In this document: positions 38,810 through 46,406 of the stretch, piece by piece
Layout: each line of letters opens with the position of its first letter
Numbering within the stretch: position 1 is the first letter of the stretch
NCBI RefSeq assembly: GCF_003610355.1
Contig: NZ_RAPY01000006.1
Location: forward strand, 333,802-397,801
DNA length: 64,000 nt
Source of the DNA: Sphingobacterium detergens
GTDB lineage: Bacteria; Bacteroidota; Bacteroidia; Sphingobacteriales; Sphingobacteriaceae
Direction: 5' to 3'
Position numbers and translations under genes: made by a program
Notes under the pieces: generated by a model
The model's database searches: none
Told to the model about the DNA's origin: nothing
What the model saw: only the letters and a program-made list of their open reading frames with translations

Positions 38810-39493
38810 CTAGGATCCTAATGATGTCGTTTCCATAATGACCTGACCATCCAGCATACGGATGACGCGATCCGAAAATTTGGCGTCGTGTTCACTGTGG
38901 GTTACCATGACGATGGTTGTGCCAGCTTCGTTCAGTTCGGTCAAGAGCTGCATCACTTCGTTACCATTGTTGGAATCCAGATTACCGGTAGGCTCATCGG
39001 CAAGAATTAATTTGGGATTATTGACGACAGCACGGGCAACGGCTACACGCTGTTGCTGTCCCCCGGAAAGCTGTTGCGGAAAGTGGTTGCGGCGGTGCAT
39101 GATCTGTACTTTCTCCAGTACTTCTTCGACACGTTTCTTACGTTCGGCTGCAGGGACATTGGTATAAACTAGAGGAAGTTCCACGTTTTCGAATACCGTC
39201 AGTTCATCAATCAGATTAAAACTCTGGAATACGAAACCGATATTGTGCTTACGCAGATCTGAACGGCCGCGTTCCTTAAATTTGGCCACTTCGATCTCGT
39301 TGAATAAATAGCTCCCTTCATCCAGATCATCCAATAGTCCGATTATATTCAGTAAAGTTGATTTGCCACAACCAGAAGGGCCCATCACGGCAACAAATTC
39401 ACCTTCTTTTACGTGAATATTCAAATTGTTCAATGCGACAGTCTCAACTTCTTCCGTGCGGTAATACTTTTGAAGATTGGTTATTTTAATCAT
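38810..39493 (-). CDS. ABC transporter ATPase, LolD/MacB type, only ATPase of the array
   Basis: The start at 39493 (MIKITNLQKYYRTEEVETVA) is preferred to one five codons upstream; it gives 227 residues, normal for a LolD/MacB-type ATPase. Walker A GPSGCGKST lies near residues 38-46, Q-loop in FVFQSFNLIDELTVFENVEL, signature LSGGQQQRVAVARA, Walker B LILADEPTGNLD and H-loop VTHSEHD. All catalytic elements are intact. It lies between the HlyD-permease pair upstream and the long permease run downstream. As no other ATPase of this type is encoded in the window, it probably powers all sixteen permeases by hydrolysing ATP at the cytoplasmic membrane face. Confidence 0.95.
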   Translation of the reverse strand: MIKITNLQKYYRTEEVETVALNNLNIHVKEGEFVAVMGPSGCGKSTLLNIIGLLDDLDEGSYLFNEIEVAKFKERGRSDLRKHNIGFVFQSFNLIDELTVFENVELPLVYTNVPAAERKKRVEEVLEKVQIMHRRNHFPQQLSGGQQQRVAVARAVVNNPKLILADEPTGNLDSNNGNEVMQLLTELNEAGTTIVMVTHSEHDAKFSDRVIRMLDGQVIMETTSLGS

Positions 39494-39594
39494 ATTTTTT
39501 GCGCTCATGGTTTTATGTTTTGGGCCCTAGGCAATCGCTTTAGGCGGTTATTATTCTGTTTAATTCTATTCTTTTAAATTGTTTATTTTTCTGT

Positions 39595-41961
39595 TTATTC
39601 GTCTCTGAGTGTTTTGGTCGGATTGGCTATCGCTGCTTTAAAAGCTTGTGAGCTAATCGTTAATAAGGCTATAATTATTGCAGATAGGCCACTCAGTACA
39701 AAGACTGTCCAAGAAATAGTAATATGATGTGCATAGTCTGCGAGCCATTTGTGCATGAAAATCCAGGCAATCGGGAATGCAATGATACAGGAGATACCAA
39801 TAAGGATAATAAATTCGCGATTGAGCATCTGAATAAGACCGGAAACGGAAGCACCGAGGACTTTGCGTATACTGATCTCTTTGGCACGTTGTTCTGTCGC
39901 AAAGGCAGCTAAACCAAATAGGCCTAGGCATGAAATAATAATCGATATGATGGCAAATACGCTGGATAGCTGTTGTATAAAAAGTTCAGCCTGAAATTTG
40001 CTATTGAAGGTTTCATCCAAAAATTTGTAATCGAAAGGAAATCCGGGATTATTTTTCACAATAATCTTTTCAATTTGCTGGATAGCTTGTGGCAGGTCAA
40101 TCCCTGCTTTTGTACGGATATTCAATAGACCGCTCTCTCTGACCAGGGGTACAAATAACATGGGATCTGGATCGGCATATACGTTGTTATAAACAAAGTT
40201 TTTGACGACTCCGGCAATCGTGTAATTCTCTCCGCCGTAATTGAGGATACTACCCACTACATGACCATCTTTGCGGATTAATTTAGCAAGGGTTTCATTA
40301 ATAAGAACTGACGTGCTGTCTCCTAGTAAATTGGCGTGGAAGTTTCTTCCATCAAACATTTTAAGATCTAATGCTGGTACTAAGCCTTCATCGGCACGCA
40401 ACATTCCGATCAGAATACTCTTGTTGGGATCTTTTCCTTCCCAATTGAAACCAGATGTATTATTGTAAATGTTGAGAATACTCACATCACTGACACCAAC
40501 CTGCTCCACTAGCCCGGTTGCGATGAGCTGGTTTTTGATCAGGGGAAGATGTTTGGCCATGTCCCCTTGCAATGCTGTGGTCAATACCTGGCTCTTGTCA
40601 AAACCTAGGTCTTTATTTTTGTTATGTTGTATTTGCTGATAAATGATAATCGTACAAATGATCAGTACAACTGATGCGGTATACTGTAGCACAACCAATC
40701 CCTTGCGGATAAGACTTCCGGTCCCAGCTTTCTGCTTTGCTCCTTTGATGGTCGATAGTGGTTTAAAAGCGGACAGAAAGAATGCGGGATAACTTCCTGC
40801 AAATAGTCCGCATATTAAAGTAATTGTGATGACAAAGGCAAGATGCATCGGTTTTAATAAATCGACCTGAAGGTCTTGGCCAATCATGGTATTAAATGGC
40901 CGAATACAAATATAAACCAATAAAATAGCAACTAATGAGGAAATAGAGGCTAGGACCAATGATTCTGCGAGAAATTGTCCGATCAGCGATTGACGACTTG
41001 CACCAACAACTTTGCGCATACCGACTTCTTTTGCTCTTTTTTCGGATCTGGCGGTAGCAAGATTCATAAAATTGATACAGGCAATCAGCAAAACGATCCA
41101 AGCAATAATGGTGAACAGACGAATATTTTTTAAGCTTCCTTCTTTCTCATTTCCACTGTTATCAAATCGGTTATGCGTAATCCATCTTTCCATAGGATAG
41201 AGGAAGTTTTGTGAAAAAGTAACCTCGCCATTGGTTTTGTTTTTGACGTAGTTCATGAGCTGTTTGTTGATTTGATCAACATTTGCCTTGTCTTCAACCT
41301 GAATCAAAGTCTGGAGACCATTATTGTCCCATCTGGTCAACCAGTCTTGGGTAGCCTCAAATTTTTTGAAGGGAATTAACCATTGAAATTCATAACTGCT
41401 ATTTTTAGGGAGGTCCTTTGTAATGGCTGAAACGATGTAAAGATCTTTGTTATTGGTCTTCACTGTTTTGCCTAACGCTGGTTGACTACCAAATAATTTT
41501 TTCGCACCAGATTCTGATAAAATGATGTTATCTACTTTGTCAAATGCAGTCTTACGATCTCCTTCCATAAATTCAAGGGAAAGTACATCGGCAATGGTCG
41601 CGTCAGCATATAGTCCATTTTGAAATAAATTGTTGTCACCAACGGAGAATAACATTGGGCTATTCCATGTCATACGTACGGCATGTTTAATGCCCGGAAT
41701 CTCTTTCGCTATATTTTGTGCCAGGGGACCGGGGGTTGATTCGAACACAAAGGTTGCACCATCATAGGTCTGTTTTGACTTGACGACGTAGATATCTTTT
41801 TTGTTTGGGAAGTTATCGTTATAACTTAACTGATTTTCTACCCATAAAAAGATCAATGATGCCGCTGCAATGCCGATCGCTAACCCAAAAATATTGAGAA
41901 AGCTATAACCTTTGGTTTTCCAAAGGTTACGAAAGGCTGTTTTTATAAAGTTCTTTATCAT
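39595..41961 (-). CDS. MacB/FtsX-type ABC permease next to the adaptor and ATPase
   Basis: A 788-residue paralogue beginning MIKNFIKTAFRNLWKTKGYS. Motifs are EVGMRKVVGASRQSL near residue 310 and EISIRKVLGASVSGL near residue 691; the end is NPTKTLRDE. Gene order adaptor-permease-ATPase makes this the founding permease of a complete tripartite unit, with the other fifteen as additions. It follows the adaptor gene by 88 bp, which contain a perfect hairpin (42008-42037). Confidence 0.94.
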   Translation of the reverse strand: MIKNFIKTAFRNLWKTKGYSFLNIFGLAIGIAAASLIFLWVENQLSYNDNFPNKKDIYVVKSKQTYDGATFVFESTPGPLAQNIAKEIPGIKHAVRMTWNSPMLFSVGDNNLFQNGLYADATIADVLSLEFMEGDRKTAFDKVDNIILSESGAKKLFGSQPALGKTVKTNNKDLYIVSAITKDLPKNSSYEFQWLIPFKKFEATQDWLTRWDNNGLQTLIQVEDKANVDQINKQLMNYVKNKTNGEVTFSQNFLYPMERWITHNRFDNSGNEKEGSLKNIRLFTIIAWIVLLIACINFMNLATARSEKRAKEVGMRKVVGASRQSLIGQFLAESLVLASISSLVAILLVYICIRPFNTMIGQDLQVDLLKPMHLAFVITITLICGLFAGSYPAFFLSAFKPLSTIKGAKQKAGTGSLIRKGLVVLQYTASVVLIICTIIIYQQIQHNKNKDLGFDKSQVLTTALQGDMAKHLPLIKNQLIATGLVEQVGVSDVSILNIYNNTSGFNWEGKDPNKSILIGMLRADEGLVPALDLKMFDGRNFHANLLGDSTSVLINETLAKLIRKDGHVVGSILNYGGENYTIAGVVKNFVYNNVYADPDPMLFVPLVRESGLLNIRTKAGIDLPQAIQQIEKIIVKNNPGFPFDYKFLDETFNSKFQAELFIQQLSSVFAIISIIISCLGLFGLAAFATEQRAKEISIRKVLGASVSGLIQMLNREFIILIGISCIIAFPIAWIFMHKWLADYAHHITISWTVFVLSGLSAIIIALLTISSQAFKAAIANPTKTLRDE

Positions 41962-42007
41962 CGTGGTATTGCGTAATCGGTGTTGCTTATTCAGATTTTG
42001 GTTAAAT

Positions 42008-42037
42008 GAGCCAGTGGATTACCACTGGCTTTATTTT
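42008..42037. terminator. Perfect hairpin between adaptor and permease genes
   Basis: GCCAGTGG-ATTA-CCACTGGC is a perfect 8-bp stem followed on the plus strand by TTTATTTTTTC, but both flanking genes are on the minus strand, where no U-tract follows. As a terminator it would stop antisense transcription; on the sense RNA it may be a processing or stabilising hairpin that sets adaptor against permease levels. Confidence 0.55.
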
Positions 42038-42049
42038 TTCAATTCAAAT

Positions 42050-43303
42050 TTACCTCTTGATACTTAATTCCTGGACTTTATCATAGGTTTCGTAGCTCGA
42101 TACGACTACCTTGTCTCCGGGTTGCAATCCTTTGATCACTTCATAGTATTCCGGATTCTGTCTGCCCAGTTGGATGTCAACACGATAGGCTGTATTTCCA
42201 TTCTTATCGAGTTTGAAGATCCAGTTGCCACCTGTCTGCTGATAGAAACCACCTTTAGCTAATAATAATGCTTTCGTTTCATCACTTAAGGCGAGACGTA
42301 TCTGTAAAGTCTGTCCACGGCGGATTCCTTTGGGTACTTCATTGATAAATTCCATATCGACCTGGAAGCGGCCATTGGTTACCTGTGTATATACCTTTTT
42401 AATACGAAGCTTGTAGGTTTTGTCACCAATGGAAAACTCGCCCTGAAGATCTGGGAAAATACGGTTGATATAATGCTCGTCAATATCAGCACGCACTTTA
42501 AATCCGGTCAGTACGTCAATCTGTCCCAAACGTTCGCCCGCATTTTTGTTCTGTCCGATTTCAGCATCAAAAGCGGTTAACTGACCATCTACAGGTGCGC
42601 GTACAATAAGGTCGCCGATTTTCCGTTTCATTAATTCCAATGCACTTTGCGTACGTTGGTAAGTCTGTTTATCTTGATTGGTTTTTTGAGCGTTGGATAT
42701 TTCGTCTTGTTTTAGAATCTGTTTTGTTAGATTGACTCGTTCCTTTTGGTAATTATATTCGTTTTTTGATTTTTCAAATTCCTGTGTGCCAATGGCTTTT
42801 TCCGCGAGCAATTTTCTGTTTAAATTATAGATACGCTCGGCTTCTCTAAAAGCCTGTTCGACATCTGCCATCTGGTTGCGGTTGGTAATAGTTGCTTGTT
42901 GGGCATTAGTCTGAGCGATCTGCGACTGTGTCAAAAGGTTCAGTACTTGTGTTTCCTGTTGAACTAACGTGAGTTCCTGATCTGTATTGGATAGACGCAT
43001 AATCGGATCACCTTTTTTTAAGACAGTACCATCTTCAACAAATTTCTCCTCCACACGACCACCTACAGAAGCATCGAGATAGATGCTACTGATTGGAAGC
43101 ACTGTACCATTGATTGGAATGAATTCCTGAAAGTTACCATTTTTTATTTCGACAATAGAGATACGGTCCGCTTCTACATTTAGCTTGCTTTTGCCCGAGG
43201 TAAAGTAAAAACTAGCGCCGATTAATCCAACGATGCCAGCAATCCCTACAATGGTCATAATGCGTTTGCTATTCCACTTCTTCTTTTCTAAAGGTCTGTC
43301 CAT
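42050..43303 (-). CDS. HlyD/MacA-type periplasmic adaptor of the ABC array
   Basis: A 417-residue membrane fusion protein. A charged N-terminus is followed by one membrane helix (about residues 16-35, IMTIVGIAGIVGLIGASFYF), a first biotinyl-lipoyl half-motif (ASVGGRVEEKFVEDGTVLKKGD, about 79-100), a long coiled coil rich in Q/E/N (about 105-225), the second lipoyl half (VRAPVDGQLTAFDAEIGQ), a beta-barrel region and a C-terminal membrane-proximal domain (VIKGLQPGDKVVVSSYETYD). It bridges inner-membrane permease and outer-membrane channel by family. It is the first gene of the minus-strand operon, divergent from tolC across a control region holding four palindromes. Confidence 0.95.
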   Translation of the reverse strand: MDRPLEKKKWNSKRIMTIVGIAGIVGLIGASFYFTSGKSKLNVEADRISIVEIKNGNFQEFIPINGTVLPISSIYLDASVGGRVEEKFVEDGTVLKKGDPIMRLSNTDQELTLVQQETQVLNLLTQSQIAQTNAQQATITNRNQMADVEQAFREAERIYNLNRKLLAEKAIGTQEFEKSKNEYNYQKERVNLTKQILKQDEISNAQKTNQDKQTYQRTQSALELMKRKIGDLIVRAPVDGQLTAFDAEIGQNKNAGERLGQIDVLTGFKVRADIDEHYINRIFPDLQGEFSIGDKTYKLRIKKVYTQVTNGRFQVDMEFINEVPKGIRRGQTLQIRLALSDETKALLLAKGGFYQQTGGNWIFKLDKNGNTAYRVDIQLGRQNPEYYEVIKGLQPGDKVVVSSYETYDKVQELSIKR

Positions 43304-43329
43304 AATTTAATATCAATTTGCTATGTAAC

Positions 43330-43345
43330 TATGAAAGCTGTGCCA
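43330..43345 (-). promoter_or_regulatory. sigma-54-type promoter for adaptor-permease-ATPase operon
   Basis: Minus-strand TGGCACAGCTTTCATA has a full -24 element (TTGGCAC when the preceding base is included) but a poor -12 element. Its position, exactly 53 bp from the palindrome at 43399, supports it. Confidence 0.55.
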
Positions 43346-43398
43346 ATAATTTAACCTGTTGATTTTTAGTTGTTTATTTTGTTTGTACTGCTGTTCGG

Positions 43399-43435
43399 TG
43401 TTCGATAGCGGACACTTCATGTACGATGGCGTACA
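43399..43435. promoter_or_regulatory. Paired palindromic activator sites, adaptor side
   Basis: TGTTCGATAGCGGACA (43399-43414) and TGTACGATGGCGTACA (43420-43435) both match TGTNCG-N4-CGNACA, 21 bp apart. They probably serve the leftward adaptor promoter. Confidence 0.78.
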
Positions 43436-43498
43436 ACCTCGGTCCTATCTGCGATTTTTACGGTTTATTTTTATTGTCTTTTAATAAGATTGTGTGGG

Positions 43499-43536
43499 TG
43501 TTCAATATCGGACAGTTGATTGTACGAACTTGGACA
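43499..43536. promoter_or_regulatory. Paired palindromic activator sites, tolC side
   Basis: TGTTCAATATCGGACA (43499-43514) and TGTACGAACTTGGACA (43521-43536) each match with one mismatch, 22 bp apart. They probably serve the rightward tolC promoter. Confidence 0.72.
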
Positions 43537-43588
43537 TTGATCGTTCGTGGTTTTGTGCATCTTGTTGATAATCAGAAATTTTATTGTT

Positions 43589-43604
43589 TGGCATGGGGAT
43601 GGTC
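43589..43604 (+). promoter_or_regulatory. sigma-54-type promoter for tolC-regulator operon
   Basis: TGGCATGGGGATGGTC has a TGGC -24 element and G at the -12 position (GG-N10-GT). It is 52 bp from the nearest palindrome and 24 bp from the tolC ATG, so the untranslated leader would be very short. Confidence 0.55.
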
Positions 43605-43627
43605 TGCTTGGAAAACAAAAAGTGGAT

Positions 43628-45010
43628 ATGAAGAGAATCTATATATATAGTACATTGTGTTTTTTGCTGACTTATATGAAAGTTGACGCACAGCAGACTG
43701 AGCAAGGAACAGGGGAGAAGGATGTTTTAAAAATAGAAGCTGCCGCTAACGGAGATAAGCAAGATGCAAAACGCAGCTTGGCCGAATGTATCCAGTTGGC
43801 GATAAAAGCCAATCCTACCTTATTACAAAATGAATTAGCTGTTAAACGTGCGGAGGTGAATCTTTCACAAGCCAAATCGAATCGATTACCTGATTTAAAT
43901 GGACGTTTAGGTCATAGCCTTACCTCGGGGCGTTCAGTTGATAACTCCACAAATCAATATATTACGAGAAATAATTCCTCTGGAAATTTTTCGTTGGACG
44001 CTAGTGTACCCGTTTTTAATGGATTTCGCATATTGAATGATATTCGGATGCGTGCAGATGCGAAGACTGCTGGAAAACTTGAGTTTGATTCGCAGGTCAA
44101 CGCGTTGAAACTGGATGTTATTACGGCTTATATTCAGGTGTTAACAGCACAAGATGTGTTGAAGCAATCGGAGATGCAAACAGAGGTCACGCGTGAGCAG
44201 GTACGTCGTGCTGAAGCGATGCAAAAAGAAGGAGCAATTAATCCCGGTGATTATTTTGATCTAAAAGGGCAACTTGCTAACGATATTAATACGATCGAAA
44301 GCAATAAACAGATCCTTTATACCAATCGTGTAAAGCTAGCCAGTTTTTTAAATGTTGAAGAGGCGCACTTGGGCGATTTGCAGGCATTGGAATTAAAAGC
44401 TGATGCACAAAAATTGGACGCTATAGCACTTTATAAATTAGCGACGGAGAGCCTTCCAGATATTCCTGCACTGGAATGGAAAATTAAGGCCGCCGAAAAG
44501 AATATTAAAATAGCACAATCATCCTATTGGCCTTCTTTATCTTTAAATGGTGGATTGAACTCGAATTATTCCAAAAATGGAATGGATGGGGATTATTGGT
44601 ATCAGATGCGAAATAATGTTGGGAAGTATGTATCACTAAATCTTTCAATACCTGTTTTTAATAGATTTAAGGTTAAGAATGATGTTAAACTGGCTAAATT
44701 GGATTTGGAATCAAGTAAATTTCAACGCGAGATTGCACTGAATAATTTGAGGGCCGAGACAGCAAATGCGGTTTTTAACCTGAAAAATGCCAGCAATACA
44801 ATCACTCAATTACATGAGCAAAATACAAATTACGCTGAATCATTTCGCATCGCTAAGGTAGTCTTCGAGCTGGGAAACAGTAATTCGGTCATATTTTTAA
44901 CTGCAAAGACCAAATATGATAATAGCCAGATTCAATTGGTTGTCAAGCAATATGAATGGTTGCTACAAAAATATATCAATGATTATTACGCAGGCTCGTT
45001 AAATTTATAG
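43628..45010 (+). CDS. TolC-family outer-membrane efflux channel of the ABC array
   Basis: The start at 43628 is chosen because it opens a signal peptide (MKRIYIYSTLCFLLTYMKVD, then AQQ); the longer frame from 43547 would begin inside the promoter. The 460-residue precursor has two outer-membrane efflux repeats: first SLAECIQLAIKANPTLLQNE with a beta segment around NNSSGNFSLDASVPVFNGFR, and a second around residue 330-370 with VSLNLSIPVFNRFKVKNDVK. The periodic long helices fit a TolC alpha-barrel. It forms the exit duct for the adaptor-permease-ATPase complex and heads the rightward operon with the two regulators. Confidence 0.93.
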   Translation: MKRIYIYSTLCFLLTYMKVDAQQTEQGTGEKDVLKIEAAANGDKQDAKRSLAECIQLAIKANPTLLQNELAVKRAEVNLSQAKSNRLPDLNGRLGHSLTSGRSVDNSTNQYITRNNSSGNFSLDASVPVFNGFRILNDIRMRADAKTAGKLEFDSQVNALKLDVITAYIQVLTAQDVLKQSEMQTEVTREQVRRAEAMQKEGAINPGDYFDLKGQLANDINTIESNKQILYTNRVKLASFLNVEEAHLGDLQALELKADAQKLDAIALYKLATESLPDIPALEWKIKAAEKNIKIAQSSYWPSLSLNGGLNSNYSKNGMDGDYWYQMRNNVGKYVSLNLSIPVFNRFKVKNDVKLAKLDLESSKFQREIALNNLRAETANAVFNLKNASNTITQLHEQNTNYAESFRIAKVVFELGNSNSVIFLTAKTKYDNSQIQLVVKQYEWLLQKYINDYYAGSLNL

Positions 45011-45041
45011 TTATCTTAGTGTCTGAATGAAGCCAGGGAAT

Positions 45042-46403
45042 ATGAAAAAAGCATCTATTTTAGTTGTCGACGATGACCAAGATTTACTTACAGCAGCAAG
45101 GATCTTGCTAAAACCTAAAGTCAGCCACGTTCAAGTCGAATCTAATCCAGAGAACCTGATTGGGCATTTGGAGAAAATGCCTTATGACCTTGTGCTTCTG
45201 GATATGAATTTCAAAAGCACAATCAATACCGGAAATGAGGGTTTATATTGGTTGTCGCGGATCAAGGAAAAATTCCCGCAGGTGCATGTGATTATGATCA
45301 CTGCCTATGGTGCGGTAGATCTGGCTGTAAAATCGCTGAAACAGGGTGCCGCTGATTTTGTGGTCAAGCCTTGGGAAAACGAGCAGCTGCTGGCAACAAT
45401 TGAAAGCACACTTGCTGAATCAAAAAATAAAGAGAAGAAAAATAAGAGTTCGTTGTTGCGCTCCAGCAATAGCCCGGATCTGATCGGTAACTCAGTGGTC
45501 ATGGACGAACTGCAATATAAGCTTGAGAAAATAGCACCAACGGATGCCAATATCTTGATCTTGGGTGAAAATGGTACAGGTAAGGATTTAATTGCGCAGG
45601 CTATTCAACGGCGCTCATTACGTTCGGATCAGGTCTATGTGAAAGTTGACGTAGGAGCATTGACGGAAACTTTGTTTGAAAGTGAACTTTTCGGCTATAA
45701 AAAAGGGGCATTCACAGATGCACGTGAAGACCGTCAGGGACGTTTTGAAGCGGCAAATGGTGGAACGTTGTTTCTGGATGAAATCGGAAATATCTCCTTA
45801 CAGCAACAGGCCAAACTGTTAACTGTACTGCAAAATCGACAGGTTACACCGCTGGGTTCTTATCAACCGATCCCTGTGGATATACGCCTAATCTCCGCAA
45901 CAAATGTATCCCTTAAACACTTGGCCGACGAAAGCCGTTTTCGGAAGGATCTGATTTATCGGATCAATACCGTGGAAATTCAGGTTCCTCCTTTACGGGA
46001 TAGGGGAGAAGATATTAGACTATTGGCGGCACATTTTCTGGATATCTATGCGAAGAAGTACAATAAACGGATAGAAGGATTTGAACCGGATGCCATAAAA
46101 AAGCTCTTTGCTTACCACTTTCCCGGAAATGTGCGTGAGTTACAATACAGTATCGAACGGGCTGTAATCATGGCCGATCAAGTAAGTATTGCTGGAAATG
46201 ATCTGTTTTTCTCTCCTATTGAGCAGCAAGCAGAACAGGTCGTTGTTGAATCCGTTCCTAGTAGTCAAAATCTGGAAGAGTTGGAGCGAAAAGCCATTAA
46301 GTCGGCCATCGAACGTTTTAATGGAAATATCAGTAAGGCAGCAAAGGAACTGGGGCTTACCCGTGCGGCACTCTATAGGCGTTTGGAGAAATACGATATC
46401 TAG
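45042..46403 (+). CDS. NtrC-family sigma-54-dependent response regulator
   Basis: The start at 45042 (MKKASILVVDDDQDLLTAAR) is preferred over the ATG 15 bases earlier; an AGGGA lies just ahead. The 453-residue protein has a receiver domain (acidic pocket VVDDDQD, phosphoacceptor in DLVLLDMNF, lysine in DFVVKPWENE), a central AAA+ domain from about residue 148 (Walker A GENGTGKD, sigma-54 contact loop GAFTDA in place of the classical GAFTGA, Walker B GGTLFLDEIGNI, arginine-finger stretch FRKDLIYRINTVEI) and a C-terminal Fis-type HTH (NISKAAKELGLTRAALYRRL). It should bind the TGTNCG-N4-CGNACA pairs and activate the five sigma-54-type promoters, including its own operon's. Confidence 0.95.
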   Translation: MKKASILVVDDDQDLLTAARILLKPKVSHVQVESNPENLIGHLEKMPYDLVLLDMNFKSTINTGNEGLYWLSRIKEKFPQVHVIMITAYGAVDLAVKSLKQGAADFVVKPWENEQLLATIESTLAESKNKEKKNKSSLLRSSNSPDLIGNSVVMDELQYKLEKIAPTDANILILGENGTGKDLIAQAIQRRSLRSDQVYVKVDVGALTETLFESELFGYKKGAFTDAREDRQGRFEAANGGTLFLDEIGNISLQQQAKLLTVLQNRQVTPLGSYQPIPVDIRLISATNVSLKHLADESRFRKDLIYRINTVEIQVPPLRDRGEDIRLLAAHFLDIYAKKYNKRIEGFEPDAIKKLFAYHFPGNVRELQYSIERAVIMADQVSIAGNDLFFSPIEQQAEQVVVESVPSSQNLEELERKAIKSAIERFNGNISKAAKELGLTRAALYRRLEKYDI

Positions 46404-46406
46404 TCT

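Noticed and set aside
1083..43000. Many open frames of 60-130 codons on the plus strand opposite the permease genes
   Set aside because: They lie wholly inside conserved permease genes, have no signal or domain, and follow the antisense codon pattern of those genes.
1..43303. Repeat collapse or assembly artefact producing sixteen similar genes
   Set aside because: The permeases differ strongly in sequence and length, and their gaps differ, so they are real paralogues rather than duplicated contigs.
2221..43536. The recurrent palindromes as a CRISPR array
   Set aside because: They are short, far apart, always in pairs before genes, and have no regular spacers.
42050..45010. Adaptor and TolC as part of an RND multidrug pump
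   Set aside because: No RND inner-membrane pump gene is present; the adjacent inner-membrane components are FtsX-type permeases and an ABC ATPase.
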